From the NCBI GenBank assembly GCA_030686995.1, contig CM060691.1, forward strand, positions 86,673,055 to 86,737,054: a stretch of 64,000 nt of DNA. Direction: 5' to 3'. Numbering within the stretch: position 1 is the stretch's first letter; the number at the start of each line of letters is the position of its first letter. The translations under genes were made by a program, and so were the position numbers. Origin of the DNA: Artemisia argyi. Its lineage: Eukaryota; Streptophyta; Magnoliopsida; Asterales; Asteraceae. The notes under the pieces were generated by a model. It was not told the DNA's origin, made no database searches, and worked only from the letters and a program-made list of their open reading frames with translations. Below, piece by piece: positions 24,332 through 34,770 of the stretch.

Positions 24332-26648
24332 ATGACATAACTTAGCACCACGTCAGCGCCACATCATCTCAACACTAAATAACATAACATCAAAAAACAC
24401 CAGAAAATCATAACACCCAATAACACTACTTTTTGAGACCCATTTAAAAAACCAAAAAAAACGCAAACCAACCTAACACCAAATAACACCGGGTGGGAAA
24501 TGGTTGTAACTCAAGTTGCCAAGTTATAACTTGAGTTACTACAACAACTCAAGTTACAACGCAGGAGTAACGTAGCATGCCTGGAAATGGTTCGAACTCA
24601 AGTTGCCAAGTTATTTTCGTGCCACCTAGACAATAACGCCGGTCCAAATTACCACTCCCCATGCTCTAACTACCATAGTACCATGCACACCGTTTATCTT
24701 TCAAGGCGTTACCTTGCGTAAAATCATAATAAGGCGCCTTTCGAACAATAATTTTCGGTATGTATGCGAGTGTAATCTACATTATCCTGAAGAGATTTAT
24801 ATCATATGTAAAAACACTTGAAGCGGATATTAGAATGGAAAATGATGTGCCAATAGCCAACTTGGTTTGATCAAATTGGAATAATGAGATCAAGAACTCA
24901 ATAATGTTAACAACACATGGTTGCTTACGTAGACCGACCACATCCTAAAGTTGTATTGTCTTTGTTCGCCGCCCTGGTGATTGGACGGTCCACATGGCCC
25001 ACATTTGGATGATGTGGCATCCACCAAATTCTTTGAACGATTGAGACATGTTACAGAGTGTCAAACTCTCTATTCCAACTTCCATGTAACTATTTTTGTC
25101 CTGTCCTTCTAAATTTATTAAGTTACTAAAGTTACTAACCTTTAAGACGCATGAATATTTTGTAACCACCATTCATTAATGGGCAATAAGAAACTCTTTG
25201 TTTGTCCAATACTTAGGTGTAAACTTTTTTTTTTTTTTTTTTTTTTTTCAATAGTTAAACTATTCTTTTTTCTTAAGGTCAAATATGATACTCTGCATAA
25301 CTAATATTATCTCTTATAAGAAAACTAAATACGGGATGCTTTATATAGAAGTGAAATAAATATATATAATAATAAAAGCCTTTTTCCAAACTAAAAAATC
25401 TAAGAAGTGAACTTGTAGCTAAAATGAAGTCGAAATATATTTGAGCAATTGTACACCCACAAACAGTTTGTAAAATTAAATTCAAATGACTTGGCAAGTG
25501 TAATGATCTAATCATATTATTGTATTATAATCTCTCTTTTTTTTCTTGTTTACCCTCTCTACATTGTCAACTTATTTGTGTGAATATAATTTTGTAAACT
25601 CTTAATAAATTTAGCATTGTTCATATATTTCAGGGTAGAATCAATGATGACATCTAATAGGTTGAGGAATAGTTACTTCTTAATCATAACACTTATTGAG
25701 TTATACGAGTACTATACAGATGTATAACTTTACCGATATGATTCAACTTCTAAATATACATCTAATATCAGTAACACTTTTTGTAATATGTAGATCAAAA
25801 TTTCTAGCAAAGAACATAACATGACTCTACTAAGTGCTTTATTCTTTATAGATCAACTTTTATATAAGTAGATTTGGATTTGAGTTAGATCCAACAAGCA
25901 GCCACGTACCTTTCTGTATTTATGAATCTAGACAAAATGTAAAGCACAGGCGAGCTGAGCTGGATGGATGTTGGACGGTTCTTTTAGGTCCCATGTCATC
26001 AAATTATAGTTTGATCTCACTGTCCCAATTAATTATCGTATAAGAGATAATACTGTTAAGACATTTATCATTTCATGTAGGGAGCAGAACTATACGATTC
26101 ATAAAATTTGTATAAATAATGCATTTTGTAATATAGAAAATTTGTCTTAATATATGGTTGGTATATAGCTTAGTGGGAAATCATGGATTTGTCACTGATT
26201 TTAGGTAAGGTTTTTTGGCATGTTAACTAAATTGTTAAAGGTGTCAATGAGTGATGAAAGTTGTATCCTAACTTTTAATATCTTTTCTAGGAACAAACAA
26301 TATAATTGTTTCCTAATCTTTGTAATTTAAACGTTTATAAATTTTGGGATCCTTTAGTGGATTTGGACCAACCTTAGAAGTTTTTTCCAATTGATGGGTC
26401 GGGATGAGAATGGACTATTTGTCTTTTTTCCTAAAAAAGTTGATGTTTTTAGCGTTACACATACGACCAATTATATCCAATAAGAAAGTTGTGGTATATG
26501 ACTTTAATCCTAAACTTGACGTATCAACATTGTTATCCTTGCTAGATTGTGATTGAACATATATGTGACAATACATGAATCACCAAGAAACAATACCAAA
26601 TGCACAATTATTCAATATCAAAGTAGTCAACATGATTAATATCTAAAC
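24332..26648. other. Intergenic, no gene seen
   Basis: Around 24500-24610 the word 'aactcaagtt' and its inverse occur several times (possible MITE remnant). A poly-T tract lies at about 25227-25248. No open frame has a recognisable family. Confidence 0.55.
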
Positions 26649-27183
26649 TAGGGCTGTAAACGATCTGAACGTTCAGTGAACATTTCATGAACCGTTCGGT
26701 AAAAAGTTCGTTTATGTTCGTTCGTTTATTAAATGAACGAACATGAACAATATTTTACGTTCGTTTAGTTAAATGAACGAACATGAACAAAAGTATCTCG
26801 TCCGTTCATTTATATTCGTGAACGTCCGATTATGCGTTCGTTTATGTTTATTTATCTATTTATGTTCATATATCATATCTTTTAATTTTATAATTTTAAA
26901 AATTAGTTTGTTTAAACAAAACAACACTTATAAAACATTATATTGTGAAAAATTCAATAAAGTTTATGTTTGTTTGTCTATTTTCACTTATGTTCGATCG
27001 TTTATGTTCGTTTAGCGTTTGTTTAGTGTCTTAATGAACGAACATGAACAACTCATTTTCTTAATAAACGAACATGAACAAGAAAATTCGTCCGTTTAAG
27101 CGTCCGAGTCCGTTTATTTGTCCGGTTAAAATTAAATGAACGATAGGTTCCGTTCGTGTTTGTCCGGTTCGTTTACAGCCCTA
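26649..27183. mobile_element. hAT-type MITE (535 bp), TAGGGCTGTAAACG family
   Basis: The element starts TAGGGCTGTAAACGA and ends TCGTTTACAGCCCTA… in inverted form, with further internal inverted words (gttcgttcgttt / aacgaacatgaac). It is flanked by 8-bp near-duplications ATCTAAAC (26641-26648) and ATCCAAAC (27184-27191). This terminal sequence is common in plant introns and intergenic DNA. It is rich in the word cgttcgttta and non-coding. Confidence 0.8.
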
Positions 27184-27201
27184 ATCCAAACCAAACACAA
27201 A

Positions 27202-27568
27202 TGATTCCGAACACGATCTTGACTAATGTCAAGTACTGATAGCCAAATGAATACAATAATGATTAAAGAACAAGATGATGATTATATAGAAGAGACACAC
27301 ACGACCAAATTAGGGTTTGTGTGTGTTGTGATTACCGTAGAGGGAGAGAATGGGGCTATAAACAGCCTCATTATTTCTACTTTGGCCCTCTATCTTCCAA
27401 GAAATATCCAAAGGAAGCTTGAACTTTTATTCACACTTTTGACCCCTCAACAATACAGAGACTGCTAGATAAAACCTTAAAGGGGCTAATCATAATATCA
27501 TATAATAAGCAAAGGGATAATAAGCACTTGTTCATACTACATATTAACGCTAGCTTATTTCAAAATCA
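27202..27568 (-). mobile_element. 3' LTR of the outer Copia element
   Basis: On the minus strand the Copia pol reading ends near 27572 (…LLTHQIKG stop) and is followed at once by a purine run (AAGGGG) and TGATTTTG. The same strand reads AATCA at 27202, giving matching TGATT/AATCA ends for a 367-bp LTR. No partner LTR was found at the right side of the element. Confidence 0.6.
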
Positions 27569-27571
27569 CCC

Positions 27572-30105
27572 CTTAATTTGATGAGTTAACAAGTCAAAGA
27601 ACCCAAGTTTATTTATCATCAGATTGTGCTGAGAAATAGCTAGTTGTTTTGTACGAATGTCTACGATTTGGTCTAAAGTGCTAATTTCTTTGGCACTTAT
27701 GTTTCCTTTTGCAATTTTCCGCAAATAAAATGTACATTTAATTCAAAGTGTTTGGACCTTCATGAAAGTTTGGGTTGACATCAAGCTCCAAGACAGCTTT
27801 ATTATCACAAAATAAAGAAACATGCTTTATAACTTTGATTTTTAAATCCTTCATAATTTCTATAACCCATATGATTTCACAAGTTACAGACCCCGAGGAT
27901 CTGTACTCAGCTTCAATGGAGGATTTGGAACAATTGCTTGTTTCTTGATTTTCCAAGAAATAAGATTCGCATTATAAAAACATAATACCCTTAAATAGAT
28001 TTTCTAGCCTTTGGGCATTTGGCCCAATCAGAGTCTGCATATTTTTTCTAACAGTCAGATATTACGAGTACATTTCAAACCTTCCTTTCTAGAGGAGAGT
28101 TCATATGTTGGGATAATCAATGAACATGGTATGATATATGAGGTCTGGTGTGATTGATGTATAAGTTTTACCAACAAGTTTCTGACAACCAATAATGTTA
28201 TCTAAGTATGGATCATCGTGCTTGGTTTAAATGGACGAACAAAATTAGCTTCCATAAGAATTGAGAAAGGCTTACAGGCAAAGAGTCCAAACTCGTGTAA
28301 GAGTTTCAAATGGTAGTATTTCCTTTGAGATAGATAAATAGCATCCCCTTGTTTAAGGACCTCAATTCCTAGAAAATTTTTTAACAAACCAAGATCTTTA
28401 ATTTGAAATTTTGAGCTAAGAAGTCGTTTAGATTTTTTTATTTCATTTTCATCACTAGCATTATTCACAATATCAACAACATAGACAAGTAGAGCAACAA
28501 AAAGTTATCAGCGGTTTTGGTAAATAAGGAATGATCATTGCAACTCTGAAAAGGCCATTTTTTTTAAAATTCAAACCAAATTTTTATTCCATTTTCTTAG
28601 GGCTTGTTTAAGTCCATATAAAGATATGTTCAGCTTGCATACTATATTTTTGTTTTCTATGTTCTTAATACCTTGAGGAATAGTCATATGAACATCTTCT
28701 TTCAAGTCACTATACCAAAAAGCATTGTTAACATCAACCTGGTATAAAAACTATTTATTTTGGATAGCAAGGGCAATAAGGCATCTAGCAGTGACCATTT
28801 TAACTACATGGGACAAAGTCTCATCATAGTCAATGCCCTCCCTTTTGGTAAAACCCTTAACAACGATTCTGGCCTTATACCTCTCAATTTCACTGATGGC
28901 CTTATATTTGATTTTGTATATCCAATTTCAACCAATGGGTTTCCTACCAGTAGGTAGTTCAGTGATGTCCCAAGTGTGATTTTTGTTTAAGTTCTCAATT
29001 TCTTTGTTCATAGCATTAACCCAATTGTCATCTAGGATAACATGTTTATAAGTATTAGGTTCAGAACTTTTATTAAGGTAGACACAAAACAAAAACTCTT
29101 AGAGTTAATATTACAGTAGTTGACCACTCTTTCAAGACCATATTTGACTTTGCTTTCAACAACATATTCATTTAGGTTTGCATGCAACTTATGAGTACTA
29201 GAAGACCTTCTAAGGTTCTGTGCGAGAAAATATGTTGAGATAGGAAAGTATTTTTTGTCTAAGTTGGAGTCAGTGTATTCACATAGTCATCATCATTTTA
29301 ATTAGAGGAATGTATGCCCTCATTGTGTGTTTCCTTTTCCATAATAGTTGCATCAGAGTCATCTTCCTCAGTATCTTAAAGAAGGGACTTTGTGCCATCA
29401 TTAGTGGAAGACACTCTTCCTGCATCATGGGGACTTCTAGAAATTTGGTTGTTTGAATAAAAAAAATGATGGTTTAAATCTTTTGGGACTCCAGTTTTCA
29501 TAAATTGTTTTTTTTTTTTTTTTTTTTTTTTTTTCCTTTTGTAAAAGGAAAACAGTTTCACAGTATTTAACATCTTTAGAGAAGAAAACATTTTTTGACT
29601 CAAGACTGAAAAGTTTATACGCCTTTTTTCATTTGGATAACCTATAAAAATGCATTTTTTATCTACTGCTAAATTTGTCATGATTAAAATGGTGGCATAA
29701 CAGAGACAACAAAAAGCTATAACGTGAGAGAGTGATGGGTCAAGTCCATATACAAAAGAGAAAGGGATTTTCCAGACAGAGCAGATGAAGGAATCCTGAT
29801 AATAAAGTAAATAGTAGTTAGAATGCAATCAAACCAAAGATGTAGAGGAATCTCCCCTTGAAACATAAAAGCCTTAACAAGATTTAAAATTAGTTCGTGT
29901 TTTTCAGCAATTCCATTTTGTCGTGTAGTCCAAGATCCTTATTAGCTACACTTGCAAAAGAGGTTTTGAAGTTTGTTATTGGTAAATTCAATTCCATTAT
30001 CACTTCTAACAGTTTTCACATTGATTTTAAATTGAGTTTGAATTTACTGAACAAAGTTTTCAATGCTATCAAAGACCTCATCTTTATGTTTCAGAAGATA
30101 GACCC
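27572..30105 (-). pseudogene. Copia pol, 3' half: integrase, reverse transcriptase, RNase H (decayed)
   Basis: Read on the minus strand from 30105 downward, the order is integrase core (TVRSDNGIEF), integrase C-terminal part (KCIFIGYPNEK, 29.6-29.7 kb), reverse transcriptase (ELPTGRKPIGWKWIYKIKY near 28.9 kb; FQIKDLGLLKNFLGIEVLKQ at 28.4 kb) and RNase H (SSIEAEYRSSGSVTCEIIW, 27.8-27.9 kb, CDNKAVL). This is Ty1/copia order. Several in-frame stops and frameshifts interrupt it, and a poly-T tract sits near 29510-29534. The reading continues across the nested insertion into 46049-47330. Confidence 0.88.
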
Positions 30106-30694
30106 TGATGTGTGCTTATTTACACACCCTTTTTAGCCTTAAATCAGACTAAATACACCAAATACTAACCAAATATGCCAAGAGAATGTGTGTTTTTGTA
30201 TTTGTGTATGTGCAGGTACGGATATGAGAAAAGTGAACAAAAACAAAGCCAAAACCGACAAAAATGAGCACGAGATTGGAAAAAGGTCATAAGCCGGAGC
30301 CAGGGAAGCAAAATGATAAAGGAAAGCTCAAAGTCAAAAGAAGTCCTTAGAGATTCACAAAATTGCATAAATGGTCCTTGGACAAAGTTTTGAAGAATTG
30401 GCAAATTTAGTCCCTGCACTTTCAGATAAGTACAAAAATGGTCCCTTGGAAGAAAAGTCAATAGTGGTCCTCCAAGAATTCAGAAGAGTCAATATTAGCC
30501 CTTGGAACACAACTTTGGATAATATACAGAAATGGTCCTTGAGTTTTCAGAATTGTACAACATTGGCCCTTATATAAACTACTACTCCTAAAACATTAAA
30601 TCTGATCCACAACTAATAAACCCATAAAATTCCTCAAGCCCAATGATAACCAAAGCCCACATCCCCTAAATATCCTACCCGGTCCATCTCCTTT
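30106..30694 (+). mobile_element. LTR family A, 5' fragment
   Basis: This fragment matches the 3' LTR start (40818-41158 plus 42585-42834) almost base for base; I count about seven substitutions and one 2-bp indel by eye. It stops abruptly at ccatctccttt, where another LTR begins. It also gives the empty-site sequence for the solo LTR (aatggtcccttgg, 30438-30449). Confidence 0.88.
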
Positions 30695-33600
30695 TGATGA
30701 GTATGTAAATACTCATCATTTTTGGTCAAATATAAACGGCAAAACGTTTAAAAACACCAAGAAACGCATCAAAATACAGAAAATATCCCAAAGATCGTGT
30801 TTTATATGTTTCAGATGCAAAATGATTGAAAACAAACGAAAAACGAACAAAGTTTGCATAATTGGCAGTTTCAGTCCCCCAACTTTCAAAAGTTGTCAAA
30901 ATCAGTCCCTGAGCACTTATTTTAAAAGAAAAGTCAAACCAAGTCATTAAAAATCAAAAGTTACCAAATAGTGATCTTTGGGTGAAAATTTTGGAAAAGT
31001 TACAAGTGTGGTCCCTGAAGTTTGCAAGTTTGGCAATAATGGTCCCCGGGAATTCTAGATTGAAGAAAAGTGATGAAAAAGACCTTGGGAATTCAGAAGT
31101 GACAAGAATGGCCCTTGAATGAAGTTTGAATGGTTGGCAGTTTTGGCCCCTCAAGAAAATCATAATTACATTTTTGGTCCTTGTGTTTAATCTCTACAAA
31201 AAACAAACGGACTTTTGATATTCAAAAAAAAAAAACTAAATCCAATCCAATAGTATACCCCAACCCACAAACAACCCTTGGCCCAGCACTCCCAAGGCCC
31301 AAACAAACCACCCCGTTGATATCAAACCCCTCGGTCAAACCAAACAGTCAAACCTCTCCCATTTCCCCCTTCCCCCGTTTTACCGAGAAGACCCAACACC
31401 ATCACCCACCATCTCCACTACTACACTCCTTCCTCCCTCAAAAGTTCCACCACTCCATTTCCCCATCCCACTCACACCAAACCCAACACCCCAAACCCTA
31501 CCTAACCCCAATTACACCCTGGCAATCCAATTCCCCTCACAACTGCTTTCCCGCCAAAAAGTGAATTGAGGGTCAGGATCTCTTATAACCTAATTGAATG
31601 GTTGGGATTTGATAAAGAAAGCACAAGGAAGACTTTCGCACCATTTTATCTCAGCAAAGAAGCACAAGTGAAGATCTCTACCTACCTCTTTAAGTAGTAT
31701 AAATAGGTCCTCATTGTAAGCCAACCAAGCATCTCTCTTTGTATCTTTTATTTATTTTAGAGTTAAGTTCAGTTCTAATTTCCAAAATTTCAAGTTAATT
31801 TAAGTGAATTTTCAGTTTTGAGAAATTCGTATTTTTATCTAAAGTTTTAAGTTTCTTGTTATTTATCTCAATTGCATATCTATTAGTCTCATTAGCTATC
31901 TTGAAATGTTTTAAAGTTGTTTGAAAGTATAAACTCAGAAAAGAAAAGGGAAAGAAAATAACCAAGAAAATCAAAAATATATATATATATAAACAAAAAA
32001 AATGAAGAAGAAGGAAAGGAGTAGAAGCAGCATGGAGGATAGTGTTGTTTAGAGCTCAGGGGAGCACATAGGATAGGTTCTTGTGATTTGGTTCTTGTTC
32101 TGCCTTGCTTTAGCTTTGGAACCTCTTGTAAGAATTGTTCTTCAAAATTTTAGCATAATTTCCCATTCTTAGTTATTGTTGCCATTTGCTGTTTAATTAT
32201 GTTGGTTTATGCTTAATTAAGGATAATCTAAGTTGAATTGGTAATTTCATGGTTTAGTTTCTTACATTGTTTCATAAAACTTACCCAAATGTCATCTTAA
32301 GTGGTGTTTGGATCAGTTGAATATCATGTGCTCTTGTTGTTATTTGGGTGTTTCTTTGGTAGAAGTAGGTTGTATCAGAATAGGTTAAGTCATAACAATC
32401 ATAAATTGGTGGGTTCATAAGTGAAAAGTCAAGGTTGGGCTCAAATCTGCATAACCTCAAGTCTGTTGAGGTATTTAGCATCCATATCTTCATTTTAAGC
32501 TTAAGAGTAGCTAACTTAGCTTAGTTTAAATTCCTTTCATTCTAAAACATCATAATCAGTAGTCTAGGGTCTTCACAATTTCAAATTAGTCAACTTGGAT
32601 GAAAAATTGGAAAAGTCAAAACTTACTCTTTTGCATAAAATCCAAATCTTCTAGGATTTTTGATGATTTTTGTACTTAGAATTAGGTCCTGAAACTTTGA
32701 GAAGTTGAAGTATGCCAGCTTAGCTACAGGAATCCATAATTAACTTATTTTTTAGATTTTTCTTTGAGCTTGTGCAAGTGCTTATAGTAACCCTATTGGA
32801 CCATTTTTGCCCTGTGTCAGATTTTTGCAAAAATTCAATTGACAATTAAAGAGTCAATTCTTGGCCCTAGGTTATGATCTTTGTTGCTTTTGAAAGACTT
32901 TTAGGTAGTGTTTAGGATTTAGGAGTTAGAATTTCATTTAGAGCTTATTAGATAGCTTCTTTGAACCTCCTTTTGGCCCATTTTTTTTTTCTGTTTCTGC
33001 TGCTGCTACTTGTTGTTGTTCTTGAACAAGTTAATGCTTGTTTGATCTTTAATCCTTTGATCCCGTACTGTTATAATTGCTTGTTGGACTATTATTTCTT
33101 GTTGTTTAGTTTGAATAAGCTCATTTGAGCTTTTTGGCTTATTGTGGTTGGTTGCTACAAATTCAAAAGCTCACTTACACCTTAAAAACTCCAACTGTCG
33201 AATTTTTAAGCTTTGAATAAGCTTGTTAAAGGCTTTTCAACCAAAAGTGTTTTGCAAAAGTTGGTTATGCTTGTTGGATAAATCAATGTGCAAAAAGAAA
33301 ATAATTAAAAAAAAATACTTTGCAAAAACAAAAGGCCAAGGGATTCGAACCCCTGACCTTCTGCTTAGTAAGTACCACAACACACCACACTGAACCAACT
33401 GCGCCCTAGGGTCTTTTGTCATTTGATTTGTTTGATTAATCCCTTTATAGCAGATGTTTCCTTTTAGCCTTATTAGCTTATTAGCTTAATTTCTGCTTAT
33501 TTTGAAACTATGCCACCACTTTTTATATTTTTCTTAAATTAGTTTTATCTTATAGAAGTTTTATAAAAAGTTTCAGATTTCTCGGTTTTGTATTTTATTT

Positions 33601-34241
33601 ATTAGAATTTAATTAGTGTTTAATAGTATTTAATTCGTAATAAATAGGATTTTTATTGAAAAATTAATTTTCTTTTTTCTAAAATTTTCTTTTGTAATTT
33701 AGTGCGTAAGAAAATTATTTGTAAACCCGTAGGACTTTTGTAGCTTAAAATTCACGTTTTATTTTACGCGTTGACGTTTATTTTTTATAAACATCACGTT
33801 TTCAATATAGATTGCGTTTTAGGATTCCCCGTTTTCCCTAACATGTTTCCCGTAGTTTTTTAGGTAATTTTAAATATTCCTAGGCATTCCCTAGTTTATT
33901 TTCCCATTTAAGTTACGTTCATCTCATTTTCGTTCGCTAAATCTTAATTTTCGTTAATTTAACGTATCACAAAACCAAACAATCTTTCACAACCAAACAT
34001 ACAAGGTTTTAATCTCGATCTTTTCACGAAACTTTCCATTCACACCTCGTTGGGGTACGACCCGGGAAATCACTTCCTGGTCTCACAATTTTAATATCAC
34101 TTTCACGAGTTTTGCGAGGTAATCTTTTTGCTAAAAGGTTTACTCGTATTTCTCTACGTCTAGTTGTCTCACGATAACTTAGACCTCACGTTTGTTGATA
34201 TATTGATAAATTGTTTTTGCACACCAAAACACAACGAATCA
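30695..34241 (+). mobile_element. LTR family B (about 3.55 kb)
   Basis: The LTR begins TGATGAGTATGTAAATACTC, with a short palindrome at the tip, and ends …cgaatca two bases before the primer binding site. It has a TATA box (TATAAATAG, 31698-31706) before a likely transcription start. Its 3' quarter shares phrases with family A (attcacgttttattt…gttgacgttta) but differs elsewhere, so A and B are related, separate families. A C-rich stretch at 31250-31560 gives an open frame of low complexity that I do not call a gene. Confidence 0.75.
33330..33415 (-). repeat. tRNA-derived Pol III promoter-like sequence (SINE head or tRNA relic) in LTR B
   Basis: On the minus strand GGCGCAGTTGGTTCA (A-box-like, 33391-33405) is followed about 50 bases later by GGTTCGAATCC (B box, 33341-33351) in a good T-arm (AGGGG/CCCTT), then T-rich sequence. 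Acceptor-stem pairing is poor, so a functional tRNA is unlikely. Confidence 0.5.
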
Positions 34242-34243
34242 AA

Positions 34244-34261
34244 TGGCGCCACTGCCGGGGA
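34244..34261 (+). other. Primer binding site, tRNA-Asp type
   Basis: TGGCGCCACTGCCGGGGA matches the 3' end complement of tRNA-Asp with about one mismatch, the usual primer of Athila-type elements. It lies two bases after LTR B. Confidence 0.85.
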
Positions 34262-34770
34262 GGCTGTGTGTCGAAAGTCTCGGTAAGGTTTAGACGATTA
34301 GTCTTGTAGAACCTTCGCAAGAAGCTACACTTTCATAAAACTTATAAAAAACCAAAAATATTTTTCTTTTGTTTCTATATATGTATTATATCTATATAAG
34401 ATAAGAAAAACACAAAATGATTTTCCCGTTTCTTTGTTTAATAATAACAACATTAAAATCTTACCACCGCAAACCAAGGCAGAACACCTACCAACTAGGG
34501 GTGTCACCATAATAAGTTCCCAAACCAAATATCAAAACTTGCCTTTGTATCACTTGCATTTTGGAAAACTTTTAATCGATAAGCTTGCATTAAGAGGAGT
34601 CGAAACGATATATGACGATCCAACGAACTTCGCCCTAGTGAGAAATCCATTCTTTTCTCCCGCTCCTTGTACGCTTATCCTTAAAGGTTAACCTTGCGTT
34701 CTTGATTATTGGTTTAAGTTCCCTTTTCGTTAAAGTGCTATTGTTTTAATTGGATTTGATTTTGTGGTGC
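34262..34770 (+). other. Untranslated leader of the Athila-type element
   Basis: This is the spacer between the primer binding site and the gag start codon. No conserved protein is visible. Confidence 0.6.

Noticed and set aside
31181..31564. 127-aa Pro/Ser/His-rich ORF in LTR B
   Set aside because: It lies in the C-rich U3 part of an LTR, has no family motif and no conserved position in gag-pol.
33237..33422. 61-aa ORF with RRSGVRIP
   Set aside because: This peptide is the usual false reading of a tRNA T-arm; the sequence is a tRNA-like relic.
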